Assembly: GCA_016703225.1 (NCBI GenBank)
Contig: JADJCM010000001.1
Location: forward strand, 372,001 to 436,000
DNA: 64,000 bases
Direction of reading: 5' to 3'
Origin: Lysobacterales bacterium
GTDB lineage: Bacteria > Pseudomonadota > Gammaproteobacteria > Xanthomonadales > Ahniellaceae
Shown here: in pieces, positions 34,458 to 44,041 of the stretch
Numbering within the stretch: position 1 is the first letter of the stretch
Layout: every line of letters begins with the position of its first letter
Position numbers and translations under genes: made by a program
The notes under the pieces: generated by a model
Database searches by the model: none
Seen by the model: the letters and a program-made list of their open reading frames with translations, nothing else
What the model was told of the DNA's origin: nothing

Positions 34458-35096
34458 GAGACCGACCTGCAGACTCCAGGCGCCGAGTACTTCCTGGAGG
34501 CGTGGTACGTGGTGCGCGACGACGTCAACATCTTCAACTCGATGGGCTGGCGACGAATGACGCCGTCCTTGCCCGGCGGCATCTGGATTTTCACCTTGAA
34601 CACCGCGCTGGCCAATGGTTCGGTGCTGGACGCCTGGGTCAATCCGACAAGCCCGCCCGCGGGCAGCCGCAACGAACTGCTGACCCTGCCCGAGGGCCAC
34701 GTGCGCCTGGCGGTCAAGACCACCGACCTCGGCGGCGGTCAAACGCGCTACGAGTACGCCCTGGCGAACCACGATTTCGACCGCCAGATCGGTTCGTTCT
34801 TCGTGCCCACCGGCGGCAACAGCGTCGGCAATCTCTACTTCCACGATGTCGATCGCAATGCCGGCAGCGACTGGATCGCGACACAGGACGCGAACGGCAT
34901 CACCTGGACCAAGCCCGCGGCCAGCGCCGGGCTCGACTGGGGCACGCTGTACAACTTCGGCTTCACCGCGGCGACGCCGCCGACGAATGCTTCCGCGACG
35001 CTGGCGGCGGTGGAAGTCGGCGCACCCGCGCAATTGACCCTCCAGACGCTGGCGCCCACCGACATCGGCCTGGTGTTCGCCGACGGCTTCGAGTGA
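34458..35096 (+). pseudogene. Distal part of the same secreted protein, with FxDGFE tail
   Basis: The frame goes on ETDLQTPGAEYFLEAWYVVR directly after the TAG. It contains a beta-sandwich-like module (NELLTLPEGHVRLAVKTTD, YEYALANHDFDRQIGSFFVP) and ends TDIGLVFADGFE. The tail is nearly the same as that of the beta-helix protein at 62391. Read through, the gene would give 586 residues. It is either a nonsense mutation (for example CAG or GAG to TAG) or a sequencing error. An internal ATG start (34554) is possible but would lack the signal peptide. Confidence 0.65.
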
Positions 35097-35181
35097 CGAA
35101 GCGGGCCGCGCGCAGGACGAACGTCACACGGGACAGGCGCGCGGCTCTGCCAGAATCGGCGCTTCGTCTGCGGAGACTGCG

Positions 35182-36645
35182 ATGCGCCTGCTGCCCGTGT
35201 ATTTCCTGATCGCCTGCGGCCTTGCCTGCGCGCAGACACCGGTACCACCGTCCCCGATCGCCGAACCGGCGATGACCACCGCGGCGCAACTGCGCGACAC
35301 CGCGATGCAAGGCAGCGGCGCCTATGCGCTGGTCGAATCGCTGACCACCGAGGTCGGCGCGCGCATGGCCGGCACGCCCGCCGACGCACGCGCGGTGCGC
35401 TGGGCCGAGCAGAAGTTCAAGGCACTGGGCTTCGACCGCGTGCTGCTGGAACCGGTCAGCTTCCCGGTGTGGAGACGCGGCCATGAGAGCGCCGAGGTGC
35501 TGGCACCGGCGCCGCAAAAGCTGTCCATCCTCGCGCTCGGATTTTCCTCGGGCACACCCAAGGGCGGTGTCGAGGCCGAGATCGTGCGCTTCCCGGATCT
35601 GGCCGCACTGAGCGCAGCCAGCGCGGACGAGGTGCGCGGCAAGATCGTATTCGTGTCGCAGAAGATGGAGCGGCGCCGCGACGGCGGCGGTTACGGCCCG
35701 GCGGTCGCGGTGCGCGGCCAGAGCGCAGAGATCGCCGGGCGCAAGGGCGCGGTCGCAGTGCTGATCCGCTCGATCGGCACCGACAGCGACCGCTTCCCGC
35801 ACACCGGTGGCGCGCTGTGGCTCGGCCAGATCGCGCTAGACCCGCAAATCGCCAAGCGTGCGCGCAAGCTCCGCGACGGTTCGCTGATCGCAACCACGCT
35901 GGTGCCCGCTGCGGCGCTCAGCAACCCCGATGCCGACCAGCTCGACCGTCTGGTCGCGCGCGGTGCGCCGATGCGGATCAAGCTCGAACTCGATGTCGGC
36001 CTGGCCGGCGAGTACACCAGCCACAACGTCATCGGCGAATTGACCGGGCGCGAGAAACCGGACGAGTTCGTGCTGATCGGCGGCCATCTCGATTCCTGGG
36101 ACCCGGGCACCGGCGCCATCGACGACGCCGCCGGCGTCGGCATCACCATGGCCGCGGGCGCGATGATTGCGCGGCTGCCGCAGCGTCCGCGGCGCAGCAT
36201 CCGCGTCGTCGCGTTCGCCAATGAAGAGCAGGGCCTGTACGGCGGCAATGCCTATGCCCGCGCGCATGCCGACGCGGCGCAGACCCATGTCGCGATTGCC
36301 GAGTCCGACTTCGGCGCCGACCTGATCTATCGCTTCGACTCGAACGTCGCGGCCGGTTCCTTGCCGGTCGCCGATGCGATTGGCAGCGTGCTCTATCCGC
36401 TCGGCATCGAACGCGGCGGCAATGTCGCACGCGTCGGTTCCGACATCGGCCCGATCGCCAAGCTCGGCGTGCCGGCGTTTTCGCTAAGCCAGGACGGAAT
36501 CGACTACTTCGACTACCACCACACCGCGAACGACACCCTCGACAAGGTCGACGCCGCCAAGCTCGACCAGAACGTCGCCGCCTACGCCGCATTCGCCTAT
36601 CTCGCCGCGGAAGCCGAAGCGAAGATCACCGCACCGAAAATGTAG
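35182..36645 (+). CDS. Secreted M28-family aminopeptidase
   Basis: 487 aa. Signal peptide MRLLPVYFLIACGLACAQ. A PA-like insertion (about 130-230) and the M28 zinc-peptidase core follow: GGHLDSWDPGTGAIDDAAG (His and bridging Asp), FANEEQGLYGGNAY (catalytic Glu and second Glu), then DYFDYHHTANDTLDKVD (last His). All metal ligands of a two-zinc aminopeptidase are present. It acts in the periplasm or outside on peptides. Its stop codon TAG is part of the TAGGAGCG start of the repeat array that follows. Confidence 0.93.
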   Translation: MRLLPVYFLIACGLACAQTPVPPSPIAEPAMTTAAQLRDTAMQGSGAYALVESLTTEVGARMAGTPADARAVRWAEQKFKALGFDRVLLEPVSFPVWRRGHESAEVLAPAPQKLSILALGFSSGTPKGGVEAEIVRFPDLAALSAASADEVRGKIVFVSQKMERRRDGGGYGPAVAVRGQSAEIAGRKGAVAVLIRSIGTDSDRFPHTGGALWLGQIALDPQIAKRARKLRDGSLIATTLVPAAALSNPDADQLDRLVARGAPMRIKLELDVGLAGEYTSHNVIGELTGREKPDEFVLIGGHLDSWDPGTGAIDDAAGVGITMAAGAMIARLPQRPRRSIRVVAFANEEQGLYGGNAYARAHADAAQTHVAIAESDFGADLIYRFDSNVAAGSLPVADAIGSVLYPLGIERGGNVARVGSDIGPIAKLGVPAFSLSQDGIDYFDYHHTANDTLDKVDAAKLDQNVAAYAAFAYLAAEAEAKITAPKM

Positions 36646-37462
36646 GAGCGCCACTTGTGGCGCGATCGGTGACGCGGCCAGCTGCGGTGATCGCGATCAC
36701 GTTTCATCGCGAACGCCGAATGCATCGCGTCGCATTGCGAACAACGCCCGTCGCGAACATCGGGTGCATCGCGTCACCGGTCGCGACCGTTGACGCGGCC
36801 ACACGCGGTGATCGCGAACACGTTTCATCGCGAACGCCGAATGCATCGCGTCGCATTGCGAACAACGCCCGTCGCGAACATCGGGTGCATCGCGTCACCG
36901 GTCGCGGCCGGGGCCGCGGCCACATGCGGTGGTCGCGAACACGTTTCATCGCGAACGCCGGGTGCATCGCGTCGCGTTGCGAACAACGCCCATCGCGAAC
37001 ATCGGGTGCATCGCGTCGCCGGTCGCGGCCGGGGTCGCGGCCACATGCGGTGGTCGCGAACACGTTTCATCGCGAACGCCGGGTGCATCGCGTCGCGTTG
37101 CGAACAACGCCCATCGCGAACATCGGATGCATCGCGTCACCGGTCGCGGCCACATGCGGTGGTCGCGAACACGTTTCATCGCGAACGCCGGATGCATCGC
37201 GTCGCATTGCGAACAACGCCCGTCGCGAACATCGGATGCATCGCGTCACCGGTCGCGGCCGGGGCCGCTCCTACACCGCACGATTGAACCACGTCGATAC
37301 GACGTAGGAGCGACCCCGGTCGCGACCGGTGACGCGGCCACATGCGGTGGTCGCGAACACGTTTCATCGCGAACGCCGGGTGCATCGCGCCGCATTGCGA
37401 ACAACGCCCGTCGCGAACATCGGGTGCATCGCGTCACCGGTCGCGACCGGGGTCGCTCCTAC
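36643..37462. repeat. Tandem array of six ~120-bp repeats with TAGGAGCG ends
   Basis: Six units beginning CGGCCACATGCGGTGGTCGC (or a close variant) start at 36675, 36796, 36917, 37038, 37147 and 37335, spaced 121, 121, 121, 109 and 188 bp. Each unit holds further short words (CATCGCGAAC, GCATCGCGTCG, ATTGCGAACAACGCCC). The array is bounded by GTAGGAGCG at the left and CGCTCCTAC at 37266-37274; a second composite copy has perfect 33-bp arms at 37304-37336 and 37430-37462. It fills the ~840-bp gap between the M28 peptidase and the decarboxylase. Open frames through it are caused by the repeat and are not genes. Confidence 0.9.
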
Positions 37463-37489
37463 ACCGCTCGGATCAATGTCTGCGATGCA

Positions 37490-38677
37490 TCACACCGCAA
37501 TTTCCATCGCGCCGCCGCGCAGGCAATGGTCGCTGGCCATGCTGGCGCCGTAGGCACCGGCGGGGAAGAACGCGAGCAGATTGCCCTCGCGCATCTCCGG
37601 CAGGGCGATGCCGCGGCCGAAGACGTCGCCGGACTCGTTGATGTTCCCGGCGATGGTGTAGCGCTGGCTCGCCTCGGCGCGCGGCTGCTGCAGCGCGATG
37701 GCGGTCAGGCCGATGTTGTACATCGCCGGATTGAGGTTGACCGCGAAACCGGCATTGACACCTAGCCAGGTCTCGCCGCGACGTGCTTCGACGGTGTTCG
37801 CCTCGACCAGGAGCATGCCCGAGGAAGCCGACACGAAGGTCCCGGGTTCGCACCAGATGCAGGCACCGACCGGCGCCAGTACCTCCGCAATCAGCGCCGC
37901 CCAGGTGCCGAGCGCGAGCGGATGGTCCTGCTCGACGTAGTGCCCGCCAAGCCCGCCGCCGACGTTGATCGCCTCGATGCCGGGCACCGCGCGCGCGATC
38001 GCCGCCAGGCGCTCGAACGCGGTGCGCACCTTGGCCTCGCCGCTATCGGTCAGTCCCCAACCGAGGTGCATGTGCACGGCGTCGGCGCGCATGCCGAGTT
38101 CGGCAACGACTTCCAGGATGCGCGGCAGGTCTTCGGCCTCGAAGCCGAACTTGGCGCCGCCGTAGGTCAACCGGGGATCGTCCGAGTAGCCGACGCGCAC
38201 GCCCGAATTGAAGCGCAGCCCGACTGCGGTCCCCGGCGCCGCACGCGCGGCATAGCGCCGCAGCGCCGAGAAGGTGTCCAGGGTGCAATGCACGCCGGTA
38301 CCGGCGAGGTAGTCGAGATCGCGCGACGAAAGCATGCCTGCGTTGAACGAGATGTCCGCCGGCGTGAAGCCGGAAGCGAGCGCCAGTTGCACCTCGCGCG
38401 GCGAGCAGGCGTCGATGCCGACCCCGACGCAATCGCGCACCGCCTGCAGCACGCCGGGATGCCGGTTCGACTTCATCGCGTAGTAGATGCGATGACGAAC
38501 CCCCACCGCTCGCAACGCCTCCTGCATGCGCTGCAGCCGGCGTTGAACGTTGCTGCGGCTGTACACGTACAGCGGCGTGCCGTGTTGGCGCGCCAGCGCG
38601 GTCAGCGACTGGCCGTCGCAGAGGATGTCGTCATCGAGAACGGTATGACTTTCGTGTTGCCACCAGGGCTTGGTCAT
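37490..38677 (-). CDS. PLP-dependent decarboxylase (ornithine/DAP decarboxylase family 2)
   Basis: 395 aa. The fold type III pattern is complete: YYAMKSNRHP (Schiff-base Lys), GVGIDACSPREVQLAL, HMHLGWGL, INVGGGLGGHY (phosphate-binding Gly loop), WCEPGTFVSASSGML and near the end AAYGASM-like FFPAGAYGASMASDHCLRG. Such enzymes remove a carboxyl group from diaminopimelate, ornithine or modified amino acids. The N-terminus (MTKPWWQHESHTVLD) is unlike LysA, so the substrate is open. Only 22 bp upstream of the start is a run of 12 C on the coding strand. Confidence 0.9.
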   Translation of the reverse strand: MTKPWWQHESHTVLDDDILCDGQSLTALARQHGTPLYVYSRSNVQRRLQRMQEALRAVGVRHRIYYAMKSNRHPGVLQAVRDCVGVGIDACSPREVQLALASGFTPADISFNAGMLSSRDLDYLAGTGVHCTLDTFSALRRYAARAAPGTAVGLRFNSGVRVGYSDDPRLTYGGAKFGFEAEDLPRILEVVAELGMRADAVHMHLGWGLTDSGEAKVRTAFERLAAIARAVPGIEAINVGGGLGGHYVEQDHPLALGTWAALIAEVLAPVGACIWCEPGTFVSASSGMLLVEANTVEARRGETWLGVNAGFAVNLNPAMYNIGLTAIALQQPRAEASQRYTIAGNINESGDVFGRGIALPEMREGNLLAFFPAGAYGASMASDHCLRGGAMEIAV

Positions 38678-38699
38678 GCGCGGGTTGGGTCGGGTGTGT

Positions 38700-38711
38700 G
38701 GGGGGGGGGGG
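38700..38711. repeat. 12-bp homopolymeric G tract upstream of the decarboxylase
   Basis: An uninterrupted run of 12 G (C on the minus strand) lies between the start of the decarboxylase (38677) and the stop of sufT (38736), 22 bp before the start codon. It sits where the ribosome binding site or promoter of the decarboxylase should be, unless the gene is read from the sufT transcript. Confidence 0.85.
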
Positions 38712-38735
38712 ATGGGAGAAAACCAGAGCGACCGC

Positions 38736-39296
38736 TCAATACATCATGCCCGTTTCCAGCCGCGCCGCGTCGCTCATCATCGACTGGTTCCAGGGCGGAT
38801 CGAACACCAGTTCGACGTCGGCCTCGGCGATCGCCGGCAGCAGTTCGATCTTGCTGCGCACGTCCTCGACCAGAATATCGCCCATGCCGCAGCCGGGCGC
38901 GGTCAGGGTCATCTTGACCTCGACCTTGCGCGCGCCATCGTCGCGCTGGCCGAGTTCGCAGCTGTACACCAGCCCCAGCTCGACGATGTTGATCGGAATC
39001 TCCGGGTCGAAACAGGTGCGCAACTGCGCCCACACCGCCTGCTCAACCTGGTCGTCGCTGGCGTTCTCGGGCAGTTCGGGAAGCGGCATCGGCTCCTTGC
39101 CGATGGCGTCGGCGTCTTCGTTGCGGACGCGAAACAGGTTGCCCTCGACGAACACGGTGAAGCTGCCGCCGAGCGCCTGGGTGATGTAGCCGGTCTGGCC
39201 CGCGGGCAGGTTGACCAGATCGCCCGAGGGCACCATCACGGCGGCACAGTCGCGCTCGAAGCGGACCGGTTCACTGGTTTGCGAGTAACGGGACAT
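38736..39296 (-). CDS. sufT: Putative Fe-S cluster assembly protein SufT
   Basis: 186 aa from MSRYSQTSEPVRFERDC at 39296; a longer frame to 39371 is less likely. The N-terminal SufT extension (VRFERDCAAVMVPSGDLVNL, GGSFTVFVEGNLFRV) precedes a DUF59/MIP18 domain with CFDPEIPINIVELGLVY and LTAPGCGMGDILVEDV (conserved Cys). It helps to mature Fe-S proteins in the cytosol. The other suf genes are not in this window. Confidence 0.93.
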   Translation of the reverse strand: MSRYSQTSEPVRFERDCAAVMVPSGDLVNLPAGQTGYITQALGGSFTVFVEGNLFRVRNEDADAIGKEPMPLPELPENASDDQVEQAVWAQLRTCFDPEIPINIVELGLVYSCELGQRDDGARKVEVKMTLTAPGCGMGDILVEDVRSKIELLPAIAEADVELVFDPPWNQSMMSDAARLETGMMY

Positions 39297-39380
39297 GGCG
39301 CGTCTGGCGGGGTTGGATGCGAAATTGTACCGAATCGGTACGCTTTTATCGCCGCGCGCCGGCGGGCACACTGCAAGGCC

Positions 39381-39822
39381 ATGTCACAATGCGCCATGCC
39401 GTCGATTCTGACCCGTTGCATCCACCTGTTGATGCTGTTCCTGCTGCCGCTGTGCGCCGGCGCGGTGTGGTCGGTGGCGATGCAGTTGACGCACCGCGAC
39501 CTGCCCTTCGCGAGCCTGATGATGCCGGCCGTACTGCTGCTGATGCGCGGCCAACTCGGCTTCCTGACACGCGGCACGCGACTGCTGCTGCATGGCCTCG
39601 CCGCATTCGCCGGCATTGCCTATGCGCAGGCGCTGGCCGCCGGCGTGATCGTGGCGCAACAGTTCGGATACGGCCCGATGGAAACATTGCATGCGATGGG
39701 CGTGGCAATGACCCTGGACCTGGTGCTGGTGCGCAGCACCGCGCTGGATTGGCTGGCAGCCGCCATCGCGATCGCGCTGTCGATGGCCATCGGCGCTGGC
39801 CGGCGCGCCGCGTCCACCCCTG

Positions 39823-39845
<23 letters not shown>
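39381..39845 (+). CDS. Small polytopic membrane protein
   Basis: 154 aa from MSQCAMPSILTRCIHLLM at 39381. Four or five hydrophobic helices (LLMLFLLPLCAGAVWSVAM, LMMPAVLLLM, LLLHGLAAFAGIAYAQALA, DWLAAAIAIALSMAIG). Family unknown. It starts divergently from sufT 84 bp away. The 3' end overlaps the 3' end of thyA by 23 bp tail-to-tail. Confidence 0.65.
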
Positions 39846-40616
<771 letters not shown>

Positions 40617-40617
<1 letters not shown>

Positions 40618-41462
40618 CAGGCTCCCCGACGACGGTAGGCGATGACCAGCAGGCCGATGCCGACGGCGATCAGCGGCAACGACAGCGCCTGGCCGGTGGT
40701 CATCCAGCCAAACGCGATGTAGCCCATGTGCGCGTCCGGCTCGCGCGCGAATTCGACGACGAAACGGCCGAGGCCGTAAATCAGCGCGAACACGCCGCTG
40801 GCGGCGTAGCGCGGCCGTTCGCGGCGCGTGAACCAGAGCAGCAGGCCGCACAGCAGCACGCCCTCGAGGAACGCCTGGTACAGCTGCGAGGGATGCCGCA
40901 TCTCGTGATTCAGCAGCCCCTGCGCGGCCTGCGCCTTGATCTGCTCGATGGACAGCCCGAGGTGATCGAGCGACTGCGGGAAGATCACGCCCCAGGGCGC
41001 GTCGGTGTGGCGTCCCCACAACTCGCCGCCGATCCAGTTGCCGATGCGACCGAAGCCGAGTCCGGCCGGCACCAGCGGCGCGATGAAGTCGATGGTGTCG
41101 AACGCATGCCGGCGTTGTCGCCACGACCAGAAGGCGAGTGCGGCCATCACCCCGACCAGCCCGCCGTGGAACGACATGCCGCCTTCCCAGACCCGGAACA
41201 GTGCCAGCGGATCGGCCGCCAGTTCGGCGCGTCCGTAGACCAGCATGTAGCCAACGCGGCCGCCGATGATGACACCGAGCATGCCCTCGAAAATCAGGTC
41301 GGAGAACTGCTGCTCGCTGATCCCGAAGCGCCCCGCGCGCACGCGCCGCACGCCGAGCCACCACGCCGCACCGAGGCCGAGCAGGTACATGACGCCGTAC
41401 CAGTGCACCGAAAGCGGCCCGACGCTGAGCACGATCGGGTCGATGTCATGGACGTAGGGCAT
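40617..41462 (-). CDS. lgt: Prolipoprotein diacylglyceryl transferase Lgt
   Basis: 281 aa with seven membrane helices. The Lgt signature is GFGRIGNWIGGELWGRHTD (usual Asn-Gly becomes Ile-Gly-Gly), along with VHWYGVMYLLG and the HGGLVG motif that carries an essential His. The enzyme moves diacylglycerol from phosphatidylglycerol to the lipobox Cys of prolipoproteins in the inner membrane. It is cotranslated with thyA. Confidence 0.98.
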
Positions 41463-41474
41463 GTCAGACCTCGC

Positions 41475-42704
41475 TCACGACGGCAGTACCCGGCAGATGA
41501 AGCCCTTGAGGTACTCGGTCTCGGGGATCGCGGGATGCACCGGATGGCAGGCGGATTGCTGCAGGCCGGCGAGCACCTGCACGCTGCGATCGAGATGGCG
41601 CGCGCCCTGGTGGATGGTGTCGAGCAGCACGCTGCGCGGCAGGTGGTGCGAACACGAACACGCGATCAACACGCCGTCGCGCGCCAGCAGCTGCATCGCC
41701 ATCTCGAAGATGCGGCGATAGGCGATGCGGCCTTCGGCAAAGTCCTTCTTGCGCTTGATGAAGGCGGGCGGATCGACAATCACGACGTCGAAGCGTTCGC
41801 GTTGCTGGCGCAATTCCTTGAGCACGTCGAAGGCGTCACCCTGCAGCGCCTTCACGCGGTCCGCGAGCGCGTTGTCCTGCGCCGCGCGGTTGACCATGGC
41901 GAGCGCGGTCGCCGAGGCATCGACGCAGACCACTTCGCTAGCACCCGCGGCCGCGGCGCGCAGGCCCCAGCCGCCGCCATAGCAGAACACGTCAAGCACG
42001 CGCCGGCCCTTGACCAGCTTCGGCAGGCGATCACGGTTGTCGCGCTGGTCATAGAACCAGCCGGTTTTCTGGCTGTCGCGCGGATCGATCTGGAAACGCA
42101 CGCCGCCCTCGACCACGTCGAGGTACTGCGGCCATTCGCCGATTGCGCATTCATCGTATTCGGGCAGGGCCTCGAGCTTGCGCGCCGAACCCGAGTTCTT
42201 CCAGAGGAACGCGCGCGGCTTGAACACCTTGGCCACCGCCGCAACCACCCAGTCCTTCATCCGCTCCATGCCGAGGGTGCCGATCTGGCCGACCAGCACG
42301 TCGCCGAAGCGATCGATGACGAGGCCGGGCAGGCCATCGGATTCGCCAAAGACGAGGCGGTAATGCGGGGTGTCGTACAAGCGCTCGCGCAACGCCAACG
42401 CCACGTTCAGGCGGTGCACCAGCAGCGACTGGTCGAGTGGATGGTGCGCGCCGCGTTCGACCATGCGCGCACAGATCAACGCATTCGGATTGATGTAGCC
42501 GAGCCCGATCACGCGCTCGGCAGCATCGACGATCGCGACCTGCTCGCCCGGCTCAAACTCGCCGAGCGGCGAACGCTTGACGTCCACCTCGTTCGAGAAC
42601 ACCCACAGGTGTCCCTGGCGCAGTCGCGCGTCTTCGCCGCGCTTCAGAAACAGACCCGGCAGTTCGGTCGCATCCGCCTCGCATTCCCCGTCCGCGGCGC
42701 TCAC
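41475..42704 (-). CDS. rlmI: RlmI-like 23S rRNA (cytosine-5) methyltransferase
   Basis: 409 aa. The N-terminal PUA domain (LFLKRGEDARLRQGHLWVFS, GEQVAIVDAAERVIGLGYIN) is followed by a SAM-binding domain (RRVLDVFCYGGGWGLRAAAA, VVCVDASATAL) with the catalytic DPPAFIKRKKDF and the Cys-containing CSCSHHL. This is the RlmI/RlmK architecture that modifies C1962 of 23S rRNA. It ends by a 4-bp overlap at its start with the TerC gene stop (42701-42704) and lies 12 bp before lgt. Confidence 0.9.
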   Translation of the reverse strand: MSAADGECEADATELPGLFLKRGEDARLRQGHLWVFSNEVDVKRSPLGEFEPGEQVAIVDAAERVIGLGYINPNALICARMVERGAHHPLDQSLLVHRLNVALALRERLYDTPHYRLVFGESDGLPGLVIDRFGDVLVGQIGTLGMERMKDWVVAAVAKVFKPRAFLWKNSGSARKLEALPEYDECAIGEWPQYLDVVEGGVRFQIDPRDSQKTGWFYDQRDNRDRLPKLVKGRRVLDVFCYGGGWGLRAAAAGASEVVCVDASATALAMVNRAAQDNALADRVKALQGDAFDVLKELRQQRERFDVVIVDPPAFIKRKKDFAEGRIAYRRIFEMAMQLLARDGVLIACSCSHHLPRSVLLDTIHQGARHLDRSVQVLAGLQQSACHPVHPAIPETEYLKGFICRVLPS

Positions 42705-43450
42705 TCGGTGTCATCCCGCTGCGCGCGCAGCGCTGCTTTCTTCTGGCGCCGCGACTTGGCCATCAGGTTCAGCGCCTCCACGCCGGCCGAGAAGGCCATG
42801 CCGAAGTACAGATAGCCGCGCGGAATGTGGAAGTTCAGGCCATCGGCGATCAAGGCCACGCCGACCAGGATGATGAAGGCCAGCGCCAGCATCTTGATGG
42901 TCGGGTGGCGGTCGATGAACTCGCCGACCGGATCCGAGGCCAGCATCATCACCAGCACCGCGGCGATGATCGCCGCCGCCATCACCGGCACGTTGTTGAC
43001 CAGGCCGACCGCGGTGATCACCGAATCGAGCGAAAATACGATGTCGATGACTGCGATCTGCGCAATGACGTAGCCGAACGCCGAGGAGGCGCGCGCACTC
43101 GGGCCGTCGCTGTCCTCGCCCTCGACCGACTCGTGGATTTCCATGGTGCCCTTGATCAGCAGGAACAAGCCGCCGCCGATCAGCACCAGGTCGCGCACCG
43201 AGATGTCGTTGCCCATCAGGCTGAACAGCGGCGTCTTCATGCGCGCCAGCCAGGCCAGCGACATCAGCAGGCCGATGCGCGTGATGCAGGCCAGCGCCAG
43301 GCCGAACTTGCGCGCCTCGGAGCGCCGCTCCTGCGGCAGGCGACTGACCGCGATCGAGATGAAGACCAGGTTGTCGACGCCGAGCACGATCTCGAGCGTG
43401 GCCAGCATCAGCAGCGACAACAGGCCTTCAGGGGTGAACAGTACTTCCAT
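42701..43450 (-). CDS. TerC family integral membrane protein
   Basis: 249 aa with about seven helices. Characteristic motifs are LEIVLGVDNLVFISIAVSRLP and FGYVIAQIAVIDIVFSLDSVI (the two acidic NxD/D motifs of TerC) and PTIKMLALAFIILVGVALIADGL. TerC proteins are implicated in metal ion homeostasis, for example Mn2+ or tellurite stress. The stop overlaps the RlmI-like start. The start is 3 bp from the stop of dgkA. Confidence 0.95.
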   Translation of the reverse strand: MEVLFTPEGLLSLLMLATLEIVLGVDNLVFISIAVSRLPQERRSEARKFGLALACITRIGLLMSLAWLARMKTPLFSLMGNDISVRDLVLIGGGLFLLIKGTMEIHESVEGEDSDGPSARASSAFGYVIAQIAVIDIVFSLDSVITAVGLVNNVPVMAAAIIAAVLVMMLASDPVGEFIDRHPTIKMLALAFIILVGVALIADGLNFHIPRGYLYFGMAFSAGVEALNLMAKSRRQKKAALRAQRDDTE

Positions 43451-43453
43451 CCG

Positions 43454-43834
43454 TCACATCCAGCGCGGTGCGAGCAGCAAGCCCCAGACCGCGATCACAT
43501 TCATCATGGTGAAGAAAACCGCCGCCGAGCCCATGTCCTTGGCGCGACCGGCGAAGAGCGCAAACTCCGGACTGATCTTGTCCACCACCTGCTCGATTGC
43601 GGAGTTCAGCAATTCCGCCGACAGCACCAGCAGCAGCGAGCCGAACAACAGGGCGCGCTCGACCGCAGTTGCGCCCAGCACGAATGCCAGCGGCCCGAGC
43701 AGAAGCAGCAAATAGCACTCGAGTCGAAACGAAGACTCGATTCGAAACGCCGTCGCGGTGCCCTTCAGCGACCAGCGCAGCGCATTCCAGACCTTGCCCG
43801 GCCCACGCGGCAGCGCGCTCACTTCATCCGCCAT
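43454..43834 (-). CDS. dgkA: Diacylglycerol kinase DgkA
   Basis: 126 aa, three membrane helices. The DgkA motif is SAELLNSAIEQVVDKISPEF with the preceding ESSFRLECYLLLLLG and the later GRAKDMGSAAVFF. It phosphorylates diacylglycerol left by membrane-derived oligosaccharide synthesis or similar reactions. It is first in the minus-strand group dgkA-terC-rlmI-lgt-thyA. The 207 bp upstream hold no gene. Confidence 0.95.
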   Translation of the reverse strand: MADEVSALPRGPGKVWNALRWSLKGTATAFRIESSFRLECYLLLLLGPLAFVLGATAVERALLFGSLLLVLSAELLNSAIEQVVDKISPEFALFAGRAKDMGSAAVFFTMMNVIAVWGLLLAPRWM

Positions 43835-44041
43835 CTAGCGGCCTCCGCTGGGCGGCACAGGCGTCAGGGCGGCAGGCCCGGGACAGGCTTGCTCGTGGAT
43901 CGACATCGGGGGATTCCCGCGGAAATGCGGCGCGTATGATGCCAAGCCCTTGTCGCCACAACAAGTTGCGAAACGAATGCTCTTGTCATCCACCGCCCGA
44001 GCCGCCATAACCGCCACTCCCCAGACTGCCGGAATCGCCCC

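Noticed and set aside
36657..37437. Open frames on both strands through the tandem repeats
   Set aside because: They result from a repeat with no stop codon in several frames (121 is not a multiple of three, yet frames stay open), with Arg/Cys/His-rich content and no known protein features.
36643..37462. Possible CRISPR array
   Set aside because: Units are ~120 bp, degenerate and contain internal repeats; there are no short identical repeats with unique spacers and no cas genes in the window.
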